From NCBI GenBank assembly GCA_027024155.1, contig JALVTE010000121.1:1-64000 (forward strand): a stretch of DNA of 64,000 nt, in the 5' to 3' direction. The position numbers and the translations under genes are program-made. Source of the DNA: Campylobacteraceae bacterium. GTDB lineage: Bacteria; Campylobacterota; Campylobacteria; Campylobacterales; Sulfurovaceae. Of this stretch, positions 44,690 to 52,939 are shown one piece after another (position 1 is the first letter of the stretch; each line of letters begins with the position of its first letter). The notes beneath the pieces were generated by a model. That model made no database searches, was not told the DNA's origin, and saw only the letters and a program-made list of their open reading frames with translations.

Positions 44690-45817
44690 ATGTTTGAAAA
44701 ATTAAGCTATTTGCAACTACAAGAGTATTGGTGGTTTTTAATCGCCCTTTTGGCAGCACTGTTTGTGTTTATGAACTTTGTACAAGGTGGGCAAAGCCTT
44801 TTATGGACTCTTGCTAAAAATGAAGATGAAAAAGATTTAATAGTAAACTCACTCGGGCAAAAGTGGGAGCTAGGCTTCACAACACTGGTAATGTTTGGTG
44901 GTGCACTATTTGCAGCATTTCCACTCTTTTATGCAACAAGTTTTGGTGGAGCATATTATGTCTGGATGGCAATTTTGTTTTGTTATATTATACAAGCGGT
45001 TGCATATGAATATCGCAAAAAGCCTAACAATGTTTTTGGAGAGAAAACATACGAAACCTTCCTCTTTATAAATGGAAGTTTAGGAATTATTTTAGTAGGA
45101 ACTGCTCTTGGCACACTATTTAGCGGTGGAAACTTTGTAGTAAACTCTATGCACCTGTCGCACTGGACAAAAAGCAGTTACGGTTTAGAAGCAGTTTTAA
45201 ATCTATTTAATGTTGCCTTTGGATTTATGCTCTTTTTCTTAGCAAGAATTCAAGCATCGCTCTATTTTATAAATAGTGTTGATGACGAAAATATTATAAA
45301 AAGAGCAAAAATAGTATTAAAATATGAGAGTATTATATTTTTAATCCTTTTTGCATATGTTGCATTCTCTATATTTACAATGACAGGATATTCGTATGAC
45401 CCTATAACAAAAGTAGTAAGCAAAGAGCCATTAAAATATTGGCATAACCTTTTAGATATGCCACTTGTAGCTGGAGCGTTAGGGCTTGGAGTTGTGCTTT
45501 TACTAAGCGGAATTGTAGCTGGCTTAAAACAGAGTGCAAAGGGTATTTGGCTTAGCGGAATTGGAACAATTTTAGTTGTTATTTCACTCTTTTTAATAAT
45601 GGGCTACGACCATACAGCTTACTATCCATCATTAGCCGATATGCAAAGCTCTTTAACTATAGAAAATAGCTCAGGAAGTCGCTATACACTTGTGGCAATG
45701 TCATATGTATCGCTTATGGTACCATTTGTATTAGGCTACATAATTTGGGCTTGGAGAGCAATGAATAGTAAGAAGATTTCAATAGAAGAGGTCAAAAATG
45801 ACCCACACAGTTACTAA
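44690..45817 (+). CDS. cydB: Cytochrome bd oxidase subunit II
   Basis: A 375-residue polytopic partner of CydA. Recognisable are YWWFLIALLAALFVFMNFVQ, with the Gly-rich FVQGGQSLLW of the first helices, and the C-terminal YTLVAMSYVSLMVPFVLGYI. The ATG at 44690 has AAAGGAGG and starts one base after the cydA stop, so the two are tightly coupled. A 46-residue membrane protein gene follows. Confidence 0.95.
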   Translation: MFEKLSYLQLQEYWWFLIALLAALFVFMNFVQGGQSLLWTLAKNEDEKDLIVNSLGQKWELGFTTLVMFGGALFAAFPLFYATSFGGAYYVWMAILFCYIIQAVAYEYRKKPNNVFGEKTYETFLFINGSLGIILVGTALGTLFSGGNFVVNSMHLSHWTKSSYGLEAVLNLFNVAFGFMLFFLARIQASLYFINSVDDENIIKRAKIVLKYESIIFLILFAYVAFSIFTMTGYSYDPITKVVSKEPLKYWHNLLDMPLVAGALGLGVVLLLSGIVAGLKQSAKGIWLSGIGTILVVISLFLIMGYDHTAYYPSLADMQSSLTIENSSGSRYTLVAMSYVSLMVPFVLGYIIWAWRAMNSKKISIEEVKNDPHSY

Positions 45818-45826
45818 GGAGAAGTT

Positions 45827-45967
45827 ATGAATTATACAGATGCAATTTTGTGGTATCTATCTTGGCCAGTAGTTATTTGGCTCTCTGTTAAGTTTGTTAT
45901 GCTAAACTTAAACCATCACAAAAAGATGGAGAGGCTAGAAGAACTTGAAGCAAAAGAGAAAAATTGA
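45827..45967 (+). CDS. Small single-helix membrane protein, CydX-like position
   Basis: A 46-residue protein, MNYTDAILWYLSWPVVIWLS at the start, with one hydrophobic helix followed by a charged coiled tail (KKMERLEELEAKEKN). TAAGGAGAAGTT precedes the ATG, 9 bp after cydB. Its size, single helix and place directly behind cydB match CydX, the small third subunit that stabilises the bd oxidase; sequence similarity to E. coli CydX is weak, so it may be an analogue. Its 3' end overlaps the next gene. Confidence 0.75.
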   Translation: MNYTDAILWYLSWPVVIWLSVKFVMLNLNHHKKMERLEELEAKEKN

Positions 45968-46328
45968 CCCTAAAGATTTAATGGCAGTAGAGAGGTCAGT
46001 AACAGGCTTGATAGGAACTGCAATATCGCTAATTGTGCTAGGTTTTGTGGTTGAAAAGTTTGAACTTTTTTTACGCTTGGTTGCTGGCTCTGCTATAAAA
46101 CATTCAAATCTATTAGAGTTTGTTCACGCCTCTTTTTATAAATATTTAGGAATAGGTATAATCCTTGGAGGGATTGTACTTACTATTTATTCTTACTTCT
46201 ATTATATTAAATGGATAAAACACTTAGAGAGAAAAGAGATAGATACAGATAAAAGCGTGTTTTTATATCTATCTCTTTTTATATCGTTTATTGGTATAGT
46301 TTTAATTGCCAGTATGTTGATTTTGTAA
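45945..46328 (+). CDS. DUF202-like membrane protein
   Basis: A 127-residue protein with three hydrophobic segments. The beginning LMAVERSVTGLIGTAISLIVLGF is like DUF202/YidH proteins (AERT...). The start is TTG at 45945, overlapping the CydX-like gene by 23 nt; ATG at 45981 is an alternative but would cut into the conserved start. Probably translated by coupling as the last gene of the cyd operon. Function is unknown. Its stop codon coincides with the TAA of the direct repeat at the MITE boundary. Confidence 0.7.
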   Translation: MKQKRKIDPKDLMAVERSVTGLIGTAISLIVLGFVVEKFELFLRLVAGSAIKHSNLLEFVHASFYKYLGIGIILGGIVLTIYSYFYYIKWIKHLERKEIDTDKSVFLYLSLFISFIGIVLIASMLIL

Positions 46329-46436
46329 AGGGCACCTACAATGGCGTTAAGTTAAGGATTCTACATCCATTTATTGGCTTTAAGCTCAAAGCCGAAAGCT
46401 TAAAGCTATCCACTTCGTCACTCCCACGGAAGTGGG
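46326..46436. repeat. Left part of IS-interrupted MITE-like element
   Basis: Starts with the direct repeat TAAAGGGCACCTA (46326-46338), also found at 48253-48265, then terminal inverted repeat CAATGGCGTTAAGTTAAGG (46339-46357). The inverted repeat continues as GCTTTAAGCTCAAAGCCGAAAGC, pairing with 48190-48220. The sequence is broken by the IS4-family insertion at 46437. No gene is seen. Confidence 0.7.
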
Positions 46437-47928
46437 CAATGCCAATGAAATAAGCAAAAAAACGATAAAATATCAATATTAAAAGTTTAATAAAAAGTAG
46501 TAAAAAATGATAAAAAAAGACATTAAGAAAGTTGGTAAAACTAAGAAAAAAAATCAATTCAAAAACAATAATAGAAAAATATAAAATAGGGATGAAAAGC
46601 TTTACAAGAAAGACAAAAATGAACTTTGCAGATATGACACTTTTTATGATGAATATGGTTAGTAAAACAATGCAAAGAGAGATAAATGATTTTATAAAAA
46701 ATGTAAAAAAGAAAGAGATGAGTTACTCAAAAAGTGCAGTAAGTAAAGCAAGAGTAAAAATTTCTCCAGAGTTATTTAAAGAATTAAATGATGGATTTGT
46801 TCAAGATATTTATGAAGATAAAGAAGAGGTAAAATTATATAGAGGGTTTAGAATATTTGGAGTAGATGGGTCAAGATTAGAACTTCCCAATATGACAATA
46901 CCAAAAGATAAAAAGCAGAGTGAAACTTTAAAAGAGATATATGGACAAGTAAGTGACCACAATGGTAAATATGCAGTGATGCCAAGAGTTTCAATTATGC
47001 ATGATTTAGAGAATAATATAGTAGTTGATGGTATCTTAAATAGTCTCCATGCAAGTGAAGGATTTATGGCAATAGAACATCTTGAACATTTGCTAAAACT
47101 AAATAAAAATATAAAACAAGAGTATAAAGATTTAGTAATATATGATAGAGGATACCCATCAATGGGGCTTATTGCCTATCACTACAAGAATAATATTGAT
47201 TTTATAATGAGAGTAAACAGTAAATCATTTGGAGCAGTTCAACAATTTAAAAGAAGTAAAAAGAGTGATGAGATAATAGAGTTAGAAGTTACACATAGTA
47301 TTTTAAGTAACATGTCAAAAGAGACACATCATCCCAAAATAAAGCAGTTAAGAAATAAACTAAAGGTAAGAGATAAACTAAAGGTAAGAGCAATTAAAGT
47401 TGTTCTTGCAAATGGGGAGATTGAGGTATTATTAACATCTTTATTGTTACAAAATGAATTTAAAACAAAAGATTTTAAAGAGTTCTATTTTAAAAGATGG
47501 GGAGTAGAAATATCTTATGATATTTTAAAAAATATATTCAATATAGAGAATTTTACAGGTTTAACACAAATAGCTATTAACCAAGATTTCTTTGCTACTA
47601 TCTTAACAAATAATATTTGTGCTTTGGTTATGAGTGATGTAATGGAAGAGAAAGTTAGCATTTATAATAATAAAAAAGAGAGGAAATATCTTTATCAATT
47701 AAACAGAAACTTCTCTATTGGTTGCATGAAAGATACACTAGTTTCAATGCTTATGAAAAATGCTCGTATTGAAAAAATATATCAGTTAATCGAAGATGAA
47801 ATTATCTCTAATTTGGTACCTATAAAACCCGATAGAAGTTTTGATAGGAAAAGGAAATCTAGTACTAAATTTCCTGTTGCTAAGAAAGATGGTTTTTAGG
47901 TGTTTTTGGGCTTATTTCATTGGCATTG
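46437..47928 (+). mobile_element. IS4-family insertion sequence, complete
   Basis: A 1492-bp insertion sequence with terminal inverted repeats CAATGCCAATGAAATAAGC at 46437-46455 and its exact complement at 47910-47928. It is flanked by a 10-bp target duplication CGGAAGTGGG (46427-46436 and 47929-47938), a length typical of IS4 elements. It carries one intact transposase gene. The intact ends and duplication point to a recent insertion into the surrounding MITE-like repeat. Confidence 0.93.
46532..47899 (+). CDS. IS4-family transposase
   Basis: A 455-residue DDE transposase. The catalytic residues are seen in FGVDGSRLELP (Asp), LVIYDRGYPSMGLIAYH (Asp), and YFKRWGVEISYDILK, which exactly fits the IS4 motif Y-x2-R-x3-E-x6-K. 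The frame is intact. The start is TTG at 46532, since an in-frame stop lies at 46508; ATG at 46592 with AGGG in front is an alternative. It is contained within the insertion sequence. Confidence 0.93.
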   Translation: MVKLRKKINSKTIIEKYKIGMKSFTRKTKMNFADMTLFMMNMVSKTMQREINDFIKNVKKKEMSYSKSAVSKARVKISPELFKELNDGFVQDIYEDKEEVKLYRGFRIFGVDGSRLELPNMTIPKDKKQSETLKEIYGQVSDHNGKYAVMPRVSIMHDLENNIVVDGILNSLHASEGFMAIEHLEHLLKLNKNIKQEYKDLVIYDRGYPSMGLIAYHYKNNIDFIMRVNSKSFGAVQQFKRSKKSDEIIELEVTHSILSNMSKETHHPKIKQLRNKLKVRDKLKVRAIKVVLANGEIEVLLTSLLLQNEFKTKDFKEFYFKRWGVEISYDILKNIFNIENFTGLTQIAINQDFFATILTNNICALVMSDVMEEKVSIYNNKKERKYLYQLNRNFSIGCMKDTLVSMLMKNARIEKIYQLIEDEIISNLVPIKPDRSFDRKRKSSTKFPVAKKDGF

Positions 47929-48265
47929 CGGAAGTGGGTCCACGATTTCAACTGCCTAAAAGTTGAAAAAGTACTTTTTCAGCAGTTTAAACTGTGGATT
48001 CCCGTTTTCAGAGATTGTGAGAAAACTTGGCATTTCTTGGAAGTGAGACTTTAGTCTCACTTGTGCTTTGCACTCTCTTTGAGAAAAATATTACCAATAA
48101 ATGGCAATAACAAGATGAGGCTAAAGCCTCATTTCCATTGTTTTCTAAGTTTTTTCACAATCTTTCACGGGAATGACATGGTGGCAAGCTTTTTGCTTTC
48201 GGCTTTAAGCTTATAGCATTTTATGGAGTTAAAACTCTTAACTTAATGGCATTAAAGGGCACCTA
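47929..48265. repeat. Right part of IS-interrupted MITE-like element
   Basis: A 337-bp gene-free stretch with many hairpins: GTGAGACTTTAGTCTCAC (48043-48060), GATGAGGCTAAAGCCTCAT (48113-48131), and an inner inverted repeat ATTCCCGTTTTCAGAGATTG (47998-48017) against 48145-48174. It ends with CTTAACTTAATGGCATTA and the direct repeat TAAAGGGCACCTA (48253-48265). Without the insertion sequence and one duplication the element would be about 412 bp. Its end shares AATGCCAWT with the IS4 terminal repeat. Confidence 0.7.
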
Positions 48266-48273
48266 AACTTATA

Positions 48274-50103
48274 TTATTTTGCTTCTACATCTATTTTTAT
48301 TGGAATATTTTTATCGACAGAGCGAATATGAATATCTTGTTGAGGGAATGGTATCTCTATATTATTTGCATTTAGGGTGTCATAAATTATTATTAAAAAA
48401 TGTGAAGTTAATCGTTTAGGTTTTTCGATTTTATCAGCACCTGCTAGCCAAATTAGTAGTTCGAAATTTACACTGCTGTCTGCCATTTCTGTCATAATTA
48501 CTCTTGTTTCGTATGTTGGGGTATCTATTATATATTTGTTGTAATCGCTCTGCATTACGGCATCTTTTACTACTTGCATAACTTTATGAGCATCTGTTCC
48601 ATATGCTACGCCAAATGGTATATTAAAGCGTCGTATTTTATCATTCATAGTCCAATTTATCAAATTATTTTGTACGAAACTTTGGTTGGGAATAATTATG
48701 TCTATATTATCATTTGTTTTAATTGTGGTTGAACGCATTCTAATATCTGTAACATGTCCTCTGTGGTCAGCCACTTCGATATAATCGCCAATTTTTATAC
48801 TTCGCTCAAACATTAAAATTAGCCCCGATACAAAGTTTGCAACAACATTTTGTAAACCAAAACCTATACCAACAGACAATGCACCCGCAACAATAGCTAT
48901 AGAGGAGAGTGTAACACCCAAAGTTTTAAGTGCAACAAAAAATGCAATTATAACTATAAAATAGTAACCCAAATTTGCAACCATTGTACGAGTAGATGCA
49001 GTAAACGAGCTTTTTCTTGTGGCAATTTTATTAATTTTTCTTTTATACAAAGAGCCAATAATAAAACCTAAGATAAATACCATAAGAGATAATACTATTT
49101 TAAAAGGGCTAATTGGCGTTTTGTTTATAAAAAACAGGGGCTTATTAACCAAATCCCAAGTACTTTTAATTACCTCTTTTGCCTCTTGTTTACTAGCTCC
49201 TGCAAGTGTTTTTATCTGCCCAATATAAGCCTTTTCTAAAGAGAGTAAAAATGGTGCTGTATAGCTGTTAATCTCATTTTGTGTAAGTATATTATATTTT
49301 AATGCAATGGAGTAAAACTTTTTCTCTATCGCAAATGTTTTATTACTTTTTGCTTTTAAATAGAATGAAAATATCATAAAATGGGTAGATAAAAGTTTTG
49401 TCGTATCTTCTATATAGTGTTTATTTACCTCTTTTAGCTCTCTTTCTACTCTTCTTAATTCTCTTGAGTTATTTATAAGTTTTGCTTGCTCTATATTTAT
49501 TTGTAATTTACTTATTAACTCTCTTTTTTGTTGAACTATTTTCTCCTCTTTTGCAAACTCTTTTTCTAATTCATCAATATTAAAATATAAATTTTTAATA
49601 GAGTTTTTAATTGTGCTTTCTACAAGTTTTATTTCATCATTAAACTTTTTTATGGAGTTTTTGTAAATATTGGCTTGTTTTCTATAAAATGAATCTTGTA
49701 ATTGAAATGATAGTAAGCGACTATTATTGTTATCTAAAGTTTTTATTTCTGATTCTATAGTTTTAATCTTTTTTTGAACAATATCTAATTTTTTCTTTAA
49801 ATCTGTAATTTTATGGATATCATTAATATAATCTATAAATAGCTTTCTGTAAGTTTTTAAATCTTTTGCTACTTCAATCTTTTTTGGCTTAAAGATAGTG
49901 GTTTGATTAAAATCTACCAATTCGGTTAATAGAGTTTTTTCTAAAGATTGGTCTTCGCTAATGTTACTATCTTTATTTAGCGATTTTAGTAAAGATTTAT
50001 AAATAGTACTATTTCCATCAACAATAGTAGTGTTAATTTCAGCTCCATATAACGAAGTTATAAATATGAAAAAGTAGAAAAAAAGTTTTATATATTTTAA
50101 CAT
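48274..50103 (-). CDS. MscS-family mechanosensitive channel
   Basis: A protein of about 609 residues (starting at ATG 50103, where a signal peptide MLKYIKLFFYFFIFITSLYG begins). The periplasmic part (about residues 25-330) is helical and coiled-coil rich, like the MscK/YnaI class. Then membrane helices and the MscS pore and beta domains follow: AGALSVGIGFGLQNVVANFV, FERSIKIGDYIEVADHRGHV and IIIPNQSFVQNNLINW. It relieves pressure on hypo-osmotic shock. It is divergent from the APC permease gene, with a palindromic site between them. A start at 50142 would bury the signal. Confidence 0.92.
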   Translation of the reverse strand: MLKYIKLFFYFFIFITSLYGAEINTTIVDGNSTIYKSLLKSLNKDSNISEDQSLEKTLLTELVDFNQTTIFKPKKIEVAKDLKTYRKLFIDYINDIHKITDLKKKLDIVQKKIKTIESEIKTLDNNNSRLLSFQLQDSFYRKQANIYKNSIKKFNDEIKLVESTIKNSIKNLYFNIDELEKEFAKEEKIVQQKRELISKLQINIEQAKLINNSRELRRVERELKEVNKHYIEDTTKLLSTHFMIFSFYLKAKSNKTFAIEKKFYSIALKYNILTQNEINSYTAPFLLSLEKAYIGQIKTLAGASKQEAKEVIKSTWDLVNKPLFFINKTPISPFKIVLSLMVFILGFIIGSLYKRKINKIATRKSSFTASTRTMVANLGYYFIVIIAFFVALKTLGVTLSSIAIVAGALSVGIGFGLQNVVANFVSGLILMFERSIKIGDYIEVADHRGHVTDIRMRSTTIKTNDNIDIIIPNQSFVQNNLINWTMNDKIRRFNIPFGVAYGTDAHKVMQVVKDAVMQSDYNKYIIDTPTYETRVIMTEMADSSVNFELLIWLAGADKIEKPKRLTSHFLIIIYDTLNANNIEIPFPQQDIHIRSVDKNIPIKIDVEAK

Positions 50104-50157
50104 TGCATTGCCTATTGTTTTGTTTATTTTTATTATACACAATTTTAGTTCTATATT

Positions 50158-50173
50158 TGTTACTTAAGTTACA
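50158..50173. promoter_or_regulatory. TTAA-centred variant of the palindromic box
   Basis: TGTTACTTAAGTTACA has TGT/ACA ends and an AC-TTAA-GT core, and resembles the CTAG boxes except for the centre. It lies in the 117-bp divergent region between mscS and the APC permease. It could be a fourth site for the same regulators; support is weaker than for the three CTAG boxes. Confidence 0.35.
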
Positions 50174-50220
50174 TATTTATCTTTTTTTATTGGCTATAAT
50201 ACTAATAAAAAAGGTAAGTT

Positions 50221-51558
50221 ATGAGCAATCAAAAAGCATTTGGACTTTGGAGTGCGGTTTTTTTAGGTATTGGCTCTATGGTTGGGGCTGGTATTTTTGT
50301 GCTTTTAGGTGAAGCAGGAGCTATTGCCGGTAACTTGGTTTGGATTTCGTTTATATTTGGTGGACTTATTGCTCTGCTTAGTGGCTACTCTTTAGCAAAA
50401 TTGGCAACTGTTTATCCGAGTCGTGGGGGTTTGGTTGAGTATTTAGTGCAATGTTATGACGAAGGTGTATTCTCTGGTTCAGTTTCGGTGCTATTTTATA
50501 TGAGTGCAATGGTTGCTATTGCAATGGTTGCTAAGACTTTTGGAGTCTATGCTGCCCAAATGTTTACAGGTACAAGTAATACACTTATTGCTAACAGCTT
50601 TGCTGTTGGTGTATTAGTTGTTTTTATGCTTATAAATTTAGCGGGTAGCTCTATTATTGCTAAAAGTGAAAATGTTATTGTTATAATTAAATTAACCATA
50701 ATTACACTATTTACAATCATTGCATTTTTTTACATTAAACCAAATTTACTATCTTTAAAAGATGCACCACCGGTTATTAATGTATTTTCATCAATCGCAC
50801 TTACATTCTTTGCATACGAAGGTTTTAGGGTAATAACAAATACCGCCGAAGATATGAAAGACCCAGCTAAATTGATGCTAAAATCTATGACCATTGCAAT
50901 TTTGCTTGTAATGGTGCTTTATGTTGCAACAACTTTTGCCGTATTTGGTAATTTGCCACTGCCAGATATTATTAAAGCTAAAGATTACGCACTTGCCGAG
51001 GCAGCAAAACCGGCTTTTGGCGAAACAGGCTTTGTAATAATGTCTATTGCTGCGTTAATTTCGACGGCTTCATCTATAAATGCAAATTTGTATGCAGTTA
51101 CAAATGTAACTTACCAAATGGCGGTAAATGGCGAGTTGCCAGAAGTTTATGATAGAAATGTTTGGCACTCTACACAAGGATTGGTCGTTAGTACAATTAT
51201 TTTAATAATATTTGTATTGTTTTTTGATTTAACACAAATTGCAGCGATTGGCTCTATTTCGATTTTGTTTGTTCATGCCTTGGTGCATATTGGGCATCTG
51301 CTTAAAATAGATAAAACCAAAGCATCTAAAACATTGGTGATTTTGGCTATTTTAGGTACATTTACAGCAATAGGTTTGGCACTTAACTATACATCTAAAC
51401 ATATACCAAGTGTTGGCTACTATATCGCTGCTGGTTTTCTGTTGGCATTTTTAATAGAGATTTTTTTACGCTTAATTACCAAAAGAGTTGTTAAGAAGCA
51501 GACAAAAGAGGGTATAATAAAGAAATTAGAAGATGAAATAAAAGAGATATTAACCTGA
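50221..51558 (+). CDS. APC-family amino acid permease
   Basis: A 445-residue transporter with 12 hydrophobic helices. The opening FLGIGSMVGAGIFVLLGEAG is the APC signature and FFAYEGFRVITNTAEDMKDP is helix 6. It is similar to the permease at 33795-35096 through most of its length. Substrate is unknown. AAAAGGTAAGTT precedes the ATG. Its stop TGA lies inside the left arm of element E2 (51556-51558). Confidence 0.9.
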   Translation: MSNQKAFGLWSAVFLGIGSMVGAGIFVLLGEAGAIAGNLVWISFIFGGLIALLSGYSLAKLATVYPSRGGLVEYLVQCYDEGVFSGSVSVLFYMSAMVAIAMVAKTFGVYAAQMFTGTSNTLIANSFAVGVLVVFMLINLAGSSIIAKSENVIVIIKLTIITLFTIIAFFYIKPNLLSLKDAPPVINVFSSIALTFFAYEGFRVITNTAEDMKDPAKLMLKSMTIAILLVMVLYVATTFAVFGNLPLPDIIKAKDYALAEAAKPAFGETGFVIMSIAALISTASSINANLYAVTNVTYQMAVNGELPEVYDRNVWHSTQGLVVSTIILIIFVLFFDLTQIAAIGSISILFVHALVHIGHLLKIDKTKASKTLVILAILGTFTAIGLALNYTSKHIPSVGYYIAAGFLLAFLIEIFLRLITKRVVKKQTKEGIIKKLEDEIKEILT

Positions 51559-51822
51559 GTTTGATAGAGTATACTATCCACAATTTTACGAGGTTTTCTA
51601 TAGGCAACGATACATTTTTGCAGGACTAGCCAACAGCTAATTCAAAAAAATGTATATAAGCATATAGGAAACCTCGTAAAACCCAAGGGGAAGCCTAAAA
51701 ATAGGCAATCTTTCCAAAATTAAATTCTTGAATTAGCTTTAGCTAGTCCTACGAATTGAATTATGAAAACCTTACCTATTTTTAAACTTTTGTGGACAGC
51801 ATACTCTATCAAACTCAGGTTA
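51551..51822. repeat. 272-bp multi-stem palindromic element E2
   Basis: Fills the gap between the APC permease and the next small gene. The outer stem is 51551-51583 with 51790-51822 (31 of 33 positions identical). Hairpin A is 51584-51630 with 51636-51681 around CAACA. The linker 51682-51690 is CCCAAGGGG. Hairpin B is 51691-51737 with 51742-51789 around TTTA. The tips are CTAGC-CAACA-GCTAA and TTAGC-TTTA-GCTAG. Segment lengths and order match E1 within one base, and both total 272 bp, while the stems differ in sequence. An RNA motif or a palindromic mobile element. Confidence 0.85.
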
Positions 51823-51834
51823 TAAGGAGAAATT

Positions 51835-52014
51835 ATGGAAGATAAAAAAGATATTATTATAAAAGGTGTTGATATTCCTTTTATGGATTTGGTGATTCTA
51901 TTGGTAAAATTGGCATTTGCATCGATTCCTGCAATGTTTGTAATATACTTTGTATTTATGCTATTTGGTATGCTTTTTGATGGCTTTTTCCAAATGACAT
52001 TTATGCATCCATAA
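51835..52014 (+). CDS. Small membrane protein preceding EI24 gene
   Basis: A 59-residue protein (MEDKKDIIIKGVDIPFMDLV at the start) with a hydrophobic stretch (LVKLAFASIPAMFVIYFVFMLFGMLF). AAGGAGAAATT precedes the ATG, just after the end of element E2. The next gene begins 9 bp later with its own AAGGAG. It is short, but ribosome site, coding composition and operon position support it. The family is not known to me. Confidence 0.75.
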   Translation: MEDKKDIIIKGVDIPFMDLVILLVKLAFASIPAMFVIYFVFMLFGMLFDGFFQMTFMHP

Positions 52015-52023
52015 GGAGAAAAT

Positions 52024-52938
52024 ATGGCAAATGTAATGTCTTCAATTATAGTTGGGTTCAAAGAGATTTTGAGTTGGAATACAATTAAACATGTTTTACT
52101 GAGTGGAATATTAGTTGTAGCAGTGTGGATTGGTATAGGCTATATGGTATGGGATGCACTTATAAATTTAAGTAGCCATATTATCGAATTAGTTCCATTC
52201 TCTATGGTAAGAAGCAATGGTGCTTGGATGCTTTCTTCTTTTTTATGGTTGCAGTTGGTACTTTTAACATTTGCACTTATATATGCATTTTTTGGCAATA
52301 TAATTTTAAGAAGTGTCTCTCAAGATAGATATAGTGCATTCTCTATCTATACAATAGTTGCAAGTGCTATCTTTTGGGGAATTGTATGGTACTTTAAAGG
52401 TGATTATATCTATGCCGAGTTTTTAAAACTTTTAACTTGGCTACCATTTGAAACAGTAGAGAAAGGTATTGCATTTTTAATTGGTTTTTATGTAATTTAT
52501 AACGGTATAATTGTAACTATGCTATTTATAACAAGCATATTTAGCGAAGCAATTATTGTTGGAGTAGAGAAAAAACATTTTCAAGGGCAAGAGGTTGTAC
52601 GAGATAATTTGTTTAAATCTATAGGCTATACTATAAAAGATACACTTATTTTTATAGTAGCATCAATTATCGCTTTTCCTTTGCTGTTTATACCGATTGT
52701 AAATATTATAGTCCAAATACTCCTTTGGACTTGGCTATTAAAAGATACTATAAGTTGCGATGCTTTAGCCCTTACAAGAAAAAAGGTCGATAAAAGCGAA
52801 GTAAAAGAGCATAGATTTGCTGTATGGTTTATAAGTTTTATAGCATCTTTGTTTAACTTTGTACCACTGTTAAATTTATTTAGTCCATATTTTGGAGAGA
52901 TTGCTATGTTTCACTACTTTAAAAGTTTAAAAAAGTAG
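52024..52938 (+). CDS. EI24-domain (CysZ-like) membrane protein
   Basis: A 304-residue membrane protein with six or more hydrophobic segments and the EI24/CysZ domain. Signs include FKEILSWNTIKHVLLSGIL near the N-terminus and LLTWLPFETVEKGIAFLIGF; a conserved late segment is RFAVWFISFIASLFNFVPLL. CysZ members import sulfate, but this group is broader, so transport is only possible. AAGGAGAAA precedes the ATG. It ends one base before the TolC gene, forming an operon with the efflux genes. Confidence 0.82.
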   Translation: MANVMSSIIVGFKEILSWNTIKHVLLSGILVVAVWIGIGYMVWDALINLSSHIIELVPFSMVRSNGAWMLSSFLWLQLVLLTFALIYAFFGNIILRSVSQDRYSAFSIYTIVASAIFWGIVWYFKGDYIYAEFLKLLTWLPFETVEKGIAFLIGFYVIYNGIIVTMLFITSIFSEAIIVGVEKKHFQGQEVVRDNLFKSIGYTIKDTLIFIVASIIAFPLLFIPIVNIIVQILLWTWLLKDTISCDALALTRKKVDKSEVKEHRFAVWFISFIASLFNFVPLLNLFSPYFGEIAMFHYFKSLKK

Positions 52939-52939
52939 T

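Noticed and set aside
51720-52061. 113-residue minus-strand frame across element E2 and the small membrane gene
   Set aside because: It runs through the palindromic element and is antisense to genes with good ribosome sites; the protein has no recognisable features.
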